A stretch of 64,000 nt of DNA, taken from assembly GCA_963757125.1 (NCBI GenBank), contig CAVWQP010000005.1, positions 248,001 through 312,000 on the forward strand, written 5' to 3'. The DNA is from CAVVSD01 sp963757125 (GTDB lineage Bacteria > Actinomycetota > Thermoleophilia > Solirubrobacterales > Solirubrobacteraceae). Below the pieces are notes generated by a model that worked only from the letters and a program-made list of their open reading frames with translations, had not been told where the DNA came from and did no database searches. This document shows, in pieces, positions 41,006 through 48,849 of the stretch. Made by a program: the position numbers and the translations under genes. Each line of letters begins with the position of its first letter. The stretch's first letter is position 1.

Positions 41006-42517
41006 TCAGGCGCGCATGCGCGCCGGCCAGATGCCCTGCTTGCCCGGCGAGAGGATCCCGTTGGGGTCCAGGGCGTCCTTGATGCGCTCGTTCGTGCGCA
41101 TCTGGATGTGGTCGTTGAAGTCCAGCTGCTCGGCCACGAGATCCATGTGGTGGATGTTCGTGCGGTAGGGGATCTTGTTGCGCCTGCCGAGCTCGACCAC
41201 CATGTCCTCGTAGGCGGCGTAGACGGCGCGGGTCTGCTCCTCGTCCTTGGGGTCGAAGAACATGCTCGTGATGTGCAGGACGTTGCGCGGGGAGACAAGC
41301 AGGCCGCCGATGTAGGACTGACCGTTGCGCTCGTACAGATCGCGCACGAGGTGGAAGGTCTCGACCACGTCCGCACCGGTCAGCGGGCCGACCACCGAGA
41401 AGTCGAGGTGCCCGGTGTCCTCGCCGTAGGGCGTCTTGAAGAGGTCCATGAGCTGCATGTCGGGCAGCCCGGCCTGGACGGAGTCGTTGTGGTCGGTGAT
41501 CCCCTCGCGGTCACGCCCGAACTCGCGGCGGTAGAGCTCGACGCCCGGGATCGCGGTCAGGGTGCGCTCGATGATCGACCAGTCGAGGTCGACGCGCTCG
41601 CGGCGACCGTAGAGTGCGAAGCGCAGCCGCCACGTCGGGTCGGAGGGGTCGATGGCGGGCGCGCCGTCGATGCCGATGTTCAGCCCGCGGCCCATGATCG
41701 GGTAGTTGTGCAGCACGCCCTCGAGCATGAGCGCGCGCAGGGCGTCGGCCATCGCGGCGAGCGCCTCGTCCCCCTCCCACACGGCGCCGCACGACAGCAG
41801 CACGTCGGGCGACGGCATGAGCCAGACGCCCATGCTCGTGACGATCCCGAAGTTGCTCTGCATGAAGATGCGGTCCAGCGACGGGCCGAAGGAGTACTGG
41901 TAGGCGTGCCAGACGGCGTTGTCGGTCTGACCGCCCATGCCCGTGCGCAGCACCTCGCCGTCGGGCAGCACGACCTCCATGCCGCATACATTGGCGGGAT
42001 GGTCGCCGTACGGGGTGTAGCCGCGGCCGTAGTCCAGCGTGTTGCCCACGACGCTGCCCCACCCCAGATCGGGGATCGACGGCCAGCACCGGCCGCCCGC
42101 CTCGAGCAACGCGTCGTGCAGGTCGAAGAAGCGCACCCCCGGCTCGACCACCGCGTAGCAGAGCTCCTCGTTGACCTCGAGCACCCGGTTCATCTCGCGC
42201 AGGTTGACGATCACCGAGCCGCGCACACGCGGTGCCGGGCCACCGTACGTGTTGTTGCGGCCCTGCCCGAACGACCACAGCGGGACGCCGTGCTCGTTGG
42301 CGAGCCGCACGACCTGCTGCACCTGCTCGGTGCTCGTCGGCGCGACGGCCAGAGACGCGTCGAAGTCGTCCGAGCCGCGGACCCAGTACGGATCGCGGAA
42401 CTCGACCAACGCGTCGGCGTCGTCGGTCACCGCCTCTGCGCCCAGCGCGGCAACCAGCGCGGACCTCAGCTTCTCGATGTCGCCTGCGGCGACAGGCGGG
42501 TGCGCGGTCGTGCGCAT
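41006..42517 (-). CDS. VAO-family FAD-linked oxidase (4-cresol dehydrogenase / vanillyl-alcohol oxidase-like)
   Basis: A 503-residue flavoprotein with the PCMH-type FAD-binding domain (VAPTSTEQVQQVVRLANEHG, then WSFGQGRNNTYGG and SVVGNTLDYGRGYTPYGDH) and the VAO C-terminal cap ending DPNGILSPGKQGIW. The GYTPYGDH segment is characteristic of 4-cresol dehydrogenase, eugenol and vanillyl-alcohol oxidases, which oxidise para-substituted phenols at the benzylic position. The covalent-flavin residue cannot be fixed by eye. The ATG has a GGGGAG site. Its promoter region carries an inverted repeat at 42557-42577. This is the best functional clue that the second module handles lignin-type phenols. Confidence 0.88.
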   Translation of the reverse strand: MRTTAHPPVAAGDIEKLRSALVAALGAEAVTDDADALVEFRDPYWVRGSDDFDASLAVAPTSTEQVQQVVRLANEHGVPLWSFGQGRNNTYGGPAPRVRGSVIVNLREMNRVLEVNEELCYAVVEPGVRFFDLHDALLEAGGRCWPSIPDLGWGSVVGNTLDYGRGYTPYGDHPANVCGMEVVLPDGEVLRTGMGGQTDNAVWHAYQYSFGPSLDRIFMQSNFGIVTSMGVWLMPSPDVLLSCGAVWEGDEALAAMADALRALMLEGVLHNYPIMGRGLNIGIDGAPAIDPSDPTWRLRFALYGRRERVDLDWSIIERTLTAIPGVELYRREFGRDREGITDHNDSVQAGLPDMQLMDLFKTPYGEDTGHLDFSVVGPLTGADVVETFHLVRDLYERNGQSYIGGLLVSPRNVLHITSMFFDPKDEEQTRAVYAAYEDMVVELGRRNKIPYRTNIHHMDLVAEQLDFNDHIQMRTNERIKDALDPNGILSPGKQGIWPARMRA

Positions 42518-42556
42518 GCGGTGATCTCCCCTCGATTCGACGACGGCACCGATGAG

Positions 42557-42577
42557 GATCGCCGATCACCGGCGATC
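42557..42577. promoter_or_regulatory. Inverted repeat in the divergent oxidase promoter region
   Basis: GATCGCC-GATCACC-GGCGATC has perfect 7-bp arms and a 7-bp spacer. It lies 40-60 bp upstream of the VAO-type oxidase start and 65-85 bp upstream of the broken RraA-like gene. It differs from the GATACG operator of the first cluster, so a different regulator is implied. Confidence 0.5.
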
Positions 42578-42641
42578 GAGGCATCCGTGCTGCCCACAGT
42601 GTGCCGACCGCGATACTCCGGCCGCCCCGACGACCCAGGAG

Positions 42642-42740
42642 ATGACCGTGACCCATCCGGCGCAGGCGCCGCTCGCCGACTCGGTGCTCGAGGCGCTCAG
42701 GGAGTTCGACACGCCGACCATCGCCTACGCCGCCAAGAGC
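42642..42740 (+). pseudogene. N-terminal fragment of an RraA-family aldolase/lyase
   Basis: From ATG 42642, with CCAGGAG just upstream, the protein begins MTVTHPAQAPLADSVLEALR and EFDTPTIAYA, which is the usual start of RraA-like proteins (4-hydroxy-4-methyl-2-oxoglutarate aldolase family, an enzyme of meta-cleavage pathways). Homology stops after about 33 codons, exactly where an IS630-type sequence on the other strand begins. The open frame continues to 42818 but only as antisense of that element. Confidence 0.6.
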
Positions 42741-42871
42741 ACGATCTGCGCGCGGCGCCACGTCACCACCGACCCCGACGCACAATCCGCAACAGCCGGT
42801 TGCCCTCCTCGTTGGTGATCTCGCGCAACAGCACCCTGACCGCCAAGTCTGCCCCCTCGCGCCGAGCCATC
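42741..42871 (-). mobile_element. IS630-family transposase, N-terminal remnant
   Basis: From ATG 42871 on the minus strand: MARREGADLAVRVLLREITN, then EEGNRLLRIVRRG, and after a frameshift VVTWRRAQIVLLAA, the start of an IS630 transposase with its HTH. The frame then ends at TAG and the DDE domain is missing. The fragment has replaced the rest of the RraA-like gene. Terminal inverted repeats were not found. Confidence 0.65.
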
Positions 42872-42917
42872 TCGACGCGAGGATTCGACAACGACCGCCG
42901 CGAGCCTTGCTACGTCA

Positions 42918-42938
42918 ACCCGGCAAACGTTGCCGGGT
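42918..42938. terminator. Hairpin after the SnoaL-like gene pair
   Basis: ACCCGGCAA-ACG-TTGCCGGGT is a perfect 9-bp stem with a 3-base loop, 7 bp beyond the stop of the minus-strand SnoaL-like gene at 42945. Its position fits termination of that operon; no U-run follows. Confidence 0.55.
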
Positions 42939-42944
42939 ACTCCA

Positions 42945-43340
42945 CTAGATGACGCCGTTGTCGTGTGGCACCGTGGCGGGGTCGGGGATCGGCATGCCTA
43001 CGTCCCAGTGTTCGACGATCTTGCCGTCCTGGAGCCGGAAGATGTCGACGAGCACGATGCCTGGGTCGTCCTCGGCTCGGTTGATCATCACGTGCACGGC
43101 GACGTGATCCTCATCGACGACGAAGCGAAGCGGGCGCTGCCTGTAGTGCGGTGACTTGTGCGCCTGCGAGTGCTCGAAGTGCTCGATGAACGCGTCCACG
43201 CCGTCGGGGACGAACGAATTGTGCTGGGTGTACGTCTCACCGATGTGGCGTGCCGCTGCCTCGCGCGGGCGCTTTTGGACGAAGGCGAGGTCGTAGAACT
43301 CCTCGATGACCTGGCGGTTGGTCTCGGCCTGGCTCGTCAC
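42945..43340 (-). CDS. SnoaL-like NTF2-fold protein, second of a tandem pair
   Basis: A 131-residue member of the SnoaL/NTF2 superfamily: NRQVIEEFYDLAFVQKRP, YTQHNSFVPDGVDAF and IVLVDIFRLQDGKIVEHWDV. It is about half identical to the upstream neighbour and less so to the 12.6-kb protein. The GTG start overlaps the stop of the first copy (GTGA), so the two are translated together. Such proteins isomerise, dehydrate or hydrolyse small polar rings; a matched pair may form a heterodimer. The C-terminal PHDNGVI is shared with the partner (PHENGVL). Confidence 0.8.
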   Translation of the reverse strand: MTSQAETNRQVIEEFYDLAFVQKRPREAAARHIGETYTQHNSFVPDGVDAFIEHFEHSQAHKSPHYRQRPLRFVVDEDHVAVHVMINRAEDDPGIVLVDIFRLQDGKIVEHWDVGMPIPDPATVPHDNGVI

Positions 43341-43729
43341 AGGACGCCGTTTTCGTGCGGGATGCCCGCTGGGTCGGGGATGTCCTTGTAGACGTCCCAG
43401 TGCTCGACGATCTTGTCGTCCTCCAGCCGGAAGATGTCGACCAGCACGATGCCGCGATCGTCGGCGGAGCGATGGATCGTCGCGTGAACGGCGACGAGCT
43501 CCTCGTCGGCGACGATCCGCAGGATGCGCTGCTGGTAGTCCTCGTTGCGTCGCTGGGTGCTGTTCTCGAAGAACGTCTTGAAGCCTTCGATGCCGTCGGC
43601 GACGAAGGGGTTGTGCTGGATGTACGGCTCGCCGAAGTACCGCTCGGCCGCCTCCGTCGGGCGCTTCTGCTCGAACGCCAGCTCGTAGAAGTCGCGGACG
43701 ACCCGGCGGTTGCGCTCGCGGTGCGACAA
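43337..43729 (-). CDS. SnoaL-like NTF2-fold protein, first of a tandem pair
   Basis: A 130-residue SnoaL-like protein with RVVRDFYELAFEQKRPTEAA, YIQHNPFVADGIEGF and IVLVDIFRLEDDKIVEHWDV. The start is TTG at 43729 with AAAGGAG 6 bases upstream. It heads a two-gene operon that diverges from the second substrate-binding protein gene. The pairing with a VAO-type oxidase and binding proteins suggests it handles an oxidised phenolic or a lactone; no catalytic residue can be firmly assigned. Confidence 0.8.
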   Translation of the reverse strand: MSHRERNRRVVRDFYELAFEQKRPTEAAERYFGEPYIQHNPFVADGIEGFKTFFENSTQRRNEDYQQRILRIVADEELVAVHATIHRSADDRGIVLVDIFRLEDDKIVEHWDVYKDIPDPAGIPHENGVL

Positions 43730-43825
43730 AGGTGGCTCCTTTCGTGATCCGGCGACGTCACGGCCGTCGAGGCATGATCCTACGAAAAATCACCAGAAGA
43801 TCTCAATAGATGATCGCGTGCGTCT

Positions 43826-43835
43826 TCGTATACGA
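43826..43835. promoter_or_regulatory. TCGTATACGA palindrome in the divergent promoter region
   Basis: A perfect 10-bp palindrome in the AT-rich region between the SnoaL-like operon and substrate-binding protein 2. The GTATAC core fits FCD-type GntR operators (for example the VanR type), and a GntR/FCD regulator is encoded 1.4 kb away. The minus-strand context TATACGAAGACGCAC also resembles one half of the GATACG operator, so it could be a weak sixth copy of that motif instead. Confidence 0.4.
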
Positions 43836-43873
43836 TCTGGTTTGCCCAGCGCGGAGATGTGAGGAGGCTGCGA

Positions 43874-45193
43874 GTGATGGGGTTCGGGAGACCGCTGCGC
43901 CTGCTGTGCGCGTTGGCTGCGCTGTCGGTTGTGGTCGCCGGCTGCGGCGACGACGATGGCGGAGGAGGCAGCGCCAAAGAGGCGGGCGGGACCACGCCGA
44001 CCGCGACCAAGTGCGGGCTGGCGAACGGCAAGAAGGCGACGGGAACGCCGATCAAGGTCGGTTCGATCGTGACCAAGGTTCCGGGCATCGACTTCACCGA
44101 CGGCTCCGACGCCGCGGCGGCGTACTTCACGTGCGTCAACGACAACGGCGGCATCAACGGCCACCCCGTCGACTTCATCGTCGAGGAGCACAGCACCGAT
44201 CCGCAGCAGGTCGGCTCGCTGGCCACCAAGCTGGCGGAGTCCGACAAGGTCGACGCGTTCGTCGCCGGGTTCTCGATCCTCGACTGCACCGTCAACAGCG
44301 GCTACTACGAGAAGAACGGCTTCTACCCGATCGTGGCCGGCGTCCCAAACGAGTGCTTCAACACGCCGAACATCGCCGCGCTGAACATGGGCCCGGGCTA
44401 TTCGAGCCTCGGGGCCGTGCGCTACGCCATCGACAAGCTCGGCGCCAAGGGCACGATCGTCATGGTGACGCCGAAGCAGCCCGGCGGCGCCGCGGTCAAC
44501 CAGATCGCCCTGTCCTACGCCAAGGAGAAGGGCCTGAAGACTGTCAGCCGCCTCGAGAGCGTGCCGGTGTCCGATCCCTCGTCGCTCGCCCAGGCCATCA
44601 CGGCCCAGGCCGGCGACGGTGGCGGCGTGGTGCTGGACTTCACCCCGCCGGAGGGTGTCAAGGTGTTGCAGGCTGCTGCGCAGCAGGGCTTGATCGACAA
44701 GGTCAAGTGGGCGTCGTCGACGCCGCTGAACGACACCTCGGTGCCCGACGCCCTGGGCTCGCAGTGGGACAACAAGATCTTCATCAACGCCGAGCTGGCG
44801 CTGCTGGACTCCAACGGTCCCGACATGCAGCTCTATCGCGCCGTGAACAAGAAGTACTCGCCCGACAACCCGATCGGCAGCTTCGGCCAGATGGGCTTCG
44901 TCGCCGCCAAGATGTTCACCGACAACGTCCTCAAGCTGCCCGAGGACCAGCTCACCAAGGAAGGCATCAACAAGGCCCTCCTGAACATCAAGAACTACAA
45001 GACCGACATCCTCTGCAAGCCCTGGTACTTCCAGAAGATGAAGCTGCACGTCCCGAACAACACCGACCGCATGGTGACGCCAAAGGACGGCAAGATGGTC
45101 GAGGCCGAGGGGTGCACAGACATCCCGGACTCATACCCGGACCTGAAGTACGTGCGCGAGTACGAGGCCACGCACGACGTGAACAAGGGCTGA
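43874..45193 (+). CDS. ABC transporter substrate-binding lipoprotein (branched-chain amino acid/aromatic type), copy 2
   Basis: A 439-residue lipoprotein nearly colinear with the 39.6-kb copy, with lipobox VVVAGCG and a type 1 binding-protein domain. Long stretches are identical (GKKATGTPIKVGSI, NECFNTPNIAALNMGP, KYSPDNPIGSFGQMGF), while the signal peptide and linker differ. GTG 43874, 6 bases after GAGGAGG, is chosen; ATG 43877 and GTG 43859 are alternatives. No membrane components of the transporter are present. Conserved extra Cys residues (NGKK-proximal KCG, ILDC, NECF, DILCKPWY, EGCTD) suggest disulfides. Confidence 0.9.
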   Translation: MMGFGRPLRLLCALAALSVVVAGCGDDDGGGGSAKEAGGTTPTATKCGLANGKKATGTPIKVGSIVTKVPGIDFTDGSDAAAAYFTCVNDNGGINGHPVDFIVEEHSTDPQQVGSLATKLAESDKVDAFVAGFSILDCTVNSGYYEKNGFYPIVAGVPNECFNTPNIAALNMGPGYSSLGAVRYAIDKLGAKGTIVMVTPKQPGGAAVNQIALSYAKEKGLKTVSRLESVPVSDPSSLAQAITAQAGDGGGVVLDFTPPEGVKVLQAAAQQGLIDKVKWASSTPLNDTSVPDALGSQWDNKIFINAELALLDSNGPDMQLYRAVNKKYSPDNPIGSFGQMGFVAAKMFTDNVLKLPEDQLTKEGINKALLNIKNYKTDILCKPWYFQKMKLHVPNNTDRMVTPKDGKMVEAEGCTDIPDSYPDLKYVREYEATHDVNKG

Positions 45194-45258
45194 CCGAGGT
45201 GCGAACGGCGGGGGCCGGCGAACTGGCTGACCCCGCCCGCGCCCCGGCGCGACGAGCC

Positions 45259-45993
45259 TCACGCGATGCCAGCAGACGCCTGGCCGACGGCACGGGTGAG
45301 CGCCGGTTGATGCTGCTCCACCCACGCCACATCGTTGAGGCGATGGTGGCGAACGAAGTGCTCGATCTCCCGGGGATGCTCCTCGGCTTCCAGCATCGCC
45401 ACGAGGTGCTCGTGCTCCTCGACGGCGACCATGCCGCGCGGCGGCACGCGGTGCAGCAGTCCATCGCGCTGTGTCCCGAGCCGCTCACCCGAGCTGGTGA
45501 CGACTGCACGCGTGTGCGGATTGGGGCAGTGGTCGTAGAGGTACTCGTGGAATCTGCGGTCGAGCTCGACCACGGCGGGGACGTCGAGGCGCTGGATCGC
45601 GTCGCGGATCTGCGCGTTCAGCTCCCGCAGGTGGCGGTAGTCGTCGGCGTCGAACGTCCTCGATCCGAGCGCTGTGGCGTACCCCTCGAGCACCGCGAGC
45701 GTCGCCATCTCCGACGCCCACGAGGTCACGTCGCGCCGCGCCACCGTCGCGCCCTGATGGCGCTTGTAGTCGACCCAGCCTTCGGCCTCCAGACGCCGTA
45801 TCGCTTCGCGGACAGGCATCGGGCTCACCTTCAGCTCGCGGATGATCGCGTCCAGCACGATCCGGTGGCCGGGCAAGTAGGCACCCTCGACGATGCGCTC
45901 CCGAATGAGCTCGTAGACCATCTGCTGCTTGCTGGCGGGCGACAGGCGCGCCACGTTAGCGATTCCCGCACCGGTTCCCTGACCCACGATCAC
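45259..45993 (-). CDS. GntR-family transcriptional regulator, FCD type
   Basis: A 244-residue regulator: winged HTH about 22-90 (YELIRERIVEGAYLPGHRIV, then SPMPVREAIRRLEAEGWVDY) and a helical FCD ligand-binding domain with metal-type His/Asp residues (RRFHEYLYDHCPN, VEEHEHLVAMLEA, FVRHHR). FCD members usually repress catabolic operons and are released by acid metabolites. It diverges from the aldo/keto reductase operon with only 17 bp between starts and lies downstream of substrate-binding protein 2, so both are likely targets. The start is GTG 45993; another GTG or ATG near residue 25 is possible. Confidence 0.88.
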   Translation of the reverse strand: MIVGQGTGAGIANVARLSPASKQQMVYELIRERIVEGAYLPGHRIVLDAIIRELKVSPMPVREAIRRLEAEGWVDYKRHQGATVARRDVTSWASEMATLAVLEGYATALGSRTFDADDYRHLRELNAQIRDAIQRLDVPAVVELDRRFHEYLYDHCPNPHTRAVVTSSGERLGTQRDGLLHRVPPRGMVAVEEHEHLVAMLEAEEHPREIEHFVRHHRLNDVAWVEQHQPALTRAVGQASAGIA

Positions 45994-46010
45994 ACATCCA
46001 GGAGCTACGT

Positions 46011-46982
46011 ATGACGCATGCTGCGAGCGTCCCTAGGCGGAAAGCAGGCCCAGCCGGCCCGGAGGTGTCCGTCCTCTCGCTGGGGTCGTGGCACACCTAC
46101 GACCGCATGGACTTCCACGACGGCGCGGAGCTTCTTCGCCGGGCGGTCGACGCCGGCATCAACCTGTTCGACGTCGGCGTCTACGGGAAGTTCGCGCCCG
46201 ACCCCAGCCGCTCCACGTATCACTCGTTCACGGACGTCATCTTCGGCCGGCTCGTGCAGCACGCCGGCATCGGACGCGACGAGCTCGTGCTGTGCGAGAA
46301 GCTCTGGCTCGACGTCTGGCCCCGGCAGTCGTTCAGGGAGCAGCTCGACATGGCACTCGACCGCGTGGGCACCGAGTACGCGGATATCGCGGTCCTCGGC
46401 GACGTCCGCGTGGACGGGCTGGACCTCGAGGCCGTCGTGTCGGAGCTGGCAGAGCTGGTGCGGGATGGACGACTCGGGTGCTGGGGCGTCAACAACTGGT
46501 CGGCGAGGCACATCCGCCGCGTCCACGAGTTCGCCGAGCACGAAGGCATGCCCGGTCCGCAGTTCGCGCAGCTGAAGTACAGCGTCTGCCGGCGCCGCAT
46601 GGCGGAGAGCGACGCCTTCCGTGACCTCTTCCAGGAGATCGGCATCGGCCTGCAGGCATCTGACGTCTTCGAGGGCGGCATCCTCGTCGGCAAACTGCAG
46701 CCGGAGCGTGCGATCGGTGCCGATCCCGGCGGGATTCGCGAGGCGATCCGCGCGGCGGCCCCGAGGGTGGCGGAGGTCGCTGCCGAGCTCGGCGCGACGC
46801 CCGCGCAGCTAGCGATCGCGTTCTGCCTCACGCAGTCCGCGACGGTGAGTGTGCTGTTCGGCGCGACGAGCGTCCAACAGCTCGAGGACGACCTCGGCGC
46901 GCTGGACGTCCTCGAGCGCCACGGCGACGTCATCCGCGATCGGGTCGCCGATCTCTGGATGGACCGCGATGTCGTTGGTTGA
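46011..46982 (+). CDS. Aldo/keto reductase family protein
   Basis: A 323-residue (beta/alpha)8 NADPH-dependent reductase of the AKR superfamily. The catalytic Tyr is in FDVGVYGKFA and the Lys in VLCEKLWLD; the fourth tetrad residue, usually His in an LHxxD strand, is absent (IAVLGDVRVD), as in some voltage-gated-channel-beta-like members. The C-terminal cofactor segment is VSVLFGATSVQQLEDD. The ATG has CCAGGAG upstream. It opens a three-gene operon with an SDR (overlap 14 bp) and a zinc alcohol dehydrogenase, likely a redox cascade for a catabolic intermediate. Confidence 0.85.
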   Translation: MTHAASVPRRKAGPAGPEVSVLSLGSWHTYDRMDFHDGAELLRRAVDAGINLFDVGVYGKFAPDPSRSTYHSFTDVIFGRLVQHAGIGRDELVLCEKLWLDVWPRQSFREQLDMALDRVGTEYADIAVLGDVRVDGLDLEAVVSELAELVRDGRLGCWGVNNWSARHIRRVHEFAEHEGMPGPQFAQLKYSVCRRRMAESDAFRDLFQEIGIGLQASDVFEGGILVGKLQPERAIGADPGGIREAIRAAAPRVAEVAAELGATPAQLAIAFCLTQSATVSVLFGATSVQQLEDDLGALDVLERHGDVIRDRVADLWMDRDVVG

Positions 46983-47709
46983 CCGTGTCGCCGTGGTCAC
47001 GGGCGGCGCGAGCGGCATCGGCGAGGCGATCGCGCGTGCGCTCGCGACCGAGGAGGCTCGCGTCGTGCTCCTCGACCGCAACATCGACGCCGCGGAGCGC
47101 ATCGCGACCGACCTGGACGCTGTGGCATTCGAAGCCGACGTCTCGTCCGCGGAGTCGGTCGAGCGCGCGCTGCTGCATGCTGCGGCGCGCGTCGGCGATC
47201 CCGACATCCTCGTCAACAGCGCCGGGATCGCCGGCGGCAGCGGCCCGCTCGTCGACCTGCCTCTCGACACGCTCGACCGGGTGATCGCCGTCAACCTGCG
47301 TGGCACGTTCGTGGTCATCCAGGTGGTGGCGCGACGGATGATCGCGAGTCGCCGCGGCGGAGCCATCGTGAACATCAGCTCGATCGGGGCCTGCCAGCCC
47401 ACGCCCGGTCTCGGCCACTACGAGGCGACGAAAGCCGCGGTCAACGCGCTGACGCGCTCGGCGGCCCTGGAGCTGGCGCCGCACGGCATCCGGGTGAACG
47501 CGGTGGCTCCGGGGCCCGTCGAGACGCCGATGACCCGTCGCCTGACCGATGACACCGCGGCCAGGCAGGCGTGGGAAGCGCGGATACCGTTGCGGCGGCT
47601 CGCACGCCCCGAGGACCTCGTGCCCATCGTCCTGCTGCTGGTCTCCGATGCGGCGGGTCACATCACGGGCACCGTCGTACCGGTCGACGGCGGGCAGCTC
47701 CTGCAATGA
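46969..47709 (+). CDS. Short-chain dehydrogenase/reductase (FabG-like)
   Basis: A 246-residue classical SDR with cofactor motif TGGASGIG (near 11-18), NNAG-type NSAG, active-site Ser in NISSIG, and an intact YEATK. The C-terminus has the VPVDGGQ ending typical of FabG-like dehydrogenases. It starts inside the end of the aldo/keto reductase gene and its stop overlaps the ATG of the alcohol dehydrogenase (ATGA). It should interconvert an alcohol and ketone with NAD(P)H in the cytoplasm; unlike the SDR at 5.1 kb its catalytic triad is complete. Confidence 0.9.
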   Translation: MSLVDRVAVVTGGASGIGEAIARALATEEARVVLLDRNIDAAERIATDLDAVAFEADVSSAESVERALLHAAARVGDPDILVNSAGIAGGSGPLVDLPLDTLDRVIAVNLRGTFVVIQVVARRMIASRRGGAIVNISSIGACQPTPGLGHYEATKAAVNALTRSAALELAPHGIRVNAVAPGPVETPMTRRLTDDTAARQAWEARIPLRRLARPEDLVPIVLLLVSDAAGHITGTVVPVDGGQLLQ

Positions 47710-48842
47710 CACGCGTCACGGGCACGATCCCCGCGAGCACCCGAGCCGCGGTCATGCACGAGTACGGCGCGCCACTCGTGCTCGAGCACGTCCCGCTGCC
47801 ATCGGACCTCGAGCCGGGCGCAACGGTCGTGCGCATCGCGTGCACGACGCTGTGCGGAACGGATGCGCACCTGTGGGACGGACGCCTCGCGGGCGTGGTC
47901 GATGTCGTGCTGCCGATGATCCACGGCCACGAGATGGTCGGTCGCGTCTGCGCGATCGACCGCGACGAGACCCGCGACGCGCTCGGCCGCGAGATATCGG
48001 TCGGCGACCGCATCGTCTGGTCCGAAGCGGTCTGCGGCCACTGCTACGCGTGCACTGTGCTGGGCGAGACGGTGATGTGCGAGCGCCGCGGCATGGGGTT
48101 CTCCCAGCGCGCGGACCGGTCGCCGTTCGCCGTGGGCGGCCTCTCGGAGCACGTGTACGTCCGCCCCGGCGCGCAACGACTTCTCGTCCCCGACGACGTC
48201 GAGGACGCCTGGGCGGCCGCCGCCGCATGCGCAGGCAAGACGACGCTACGCGCGTTCGCCACGGCCGGCGGCATCACGCCCGGCGCGAAGGTCGTCGTCC
48301 AAGGCGCCGGCCCGCTCGGGCTGCTCGCGACGGCGTACGCCCGATCCGCGGGAGCTGCGACGGTCATCACGATCGACGCGTCTGCCGCCCGGCTCGCGGT
48401 TGCGAGGGCATGGGGCGCCGACACAACCATCTCGCTGCACGACGCGCCCAACCCCGACGACCGCATCGCACGCGTGCGCGAGCTGACCGACGGTCTCGGC
48501 GCCGAGCTCGTGCTGGACCTGGCGGGCGGACCCACCTCGGCCCGAGAAGGCGTGCTCATGACCGCCCGCAAAGGGACCTCCGTCGCGGTCGGCATCGCCG
48601 GCGCCGGGGCCGAGCCGATCCCGATGCACGCGGTCATGCGCGGTGAACTGCGCGTGCTGGGCTCGATGAACGGCGACATCGCGGACCTCGCGAGGGCGCT
48701 CGAGTTCCTCCGCCACCGCCGCCACAGCTTCGACTGGAATCGCATGTTCGACGCGCCCGTCGGGCTGGAGGGCGCTACGGCAGCGCTGCGCGCTGTCAAT
48801 CGTGGTGAGGTCATCAAGCCGGTCGTCGTGCCTGCGCAGTGA
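47706..48842 (+). CDS. Zinc-dependent alcohol dehydrogenase (MDR superfamily)
   Basis: A 378-residue medium-chain dehydrogenase. Catalytic zinc ligands are in TTLCGTDAHLW and IHGHEMVG, the structural zinc lobe is complete (CGHCYACTVLGETVMC), and the Rossmann motif is VQGAGPLGLLA. It resembles the threonine/butanediol/alcohol dehydrogenase group that in phosphonate and aromatic pathways oxidises small alcohols. The start overlaps the SDR stop by 4 bp. The integrase remnant on the other strand begins only 8 bp after its stop, so a deletion or recombination join lies exactly at the operon end. Confidence 0.9.
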   Translation: MTRVTGTIPASTRAAVMHEYGAPLVLEHVPLPSDLEPGATVVRIACTTLCGTDAHLWDGRLAGVVDVVLPMIHGHEMVGRVCAIDRDETRDALGREISVGDRIVWSEAVCGHCYACTVLGETVMCERRGMGFSQRADRSPFAVGGLSEHVYVRPGAQRLLVPDDVEDAWAAAAACAGKTTLRAFATAGGITPGAKVVVQGAGPLGLLATAYARSAGAATVITIDASAARLAVARAWGADTTISLHDAPNPDDRIARVRELTDGLGAELVLDLAGGPTSAREGVLMTARKGTSVAVGIAGAGAEPIPMHAVMRGELRVLGSMNGDIADLARALEFLRHRRHSFDWNRMFDAPVGLEGATAALRAVNRGEVIKPVVVPAQ

Positions 48843-48849
48843 CGTGAGC

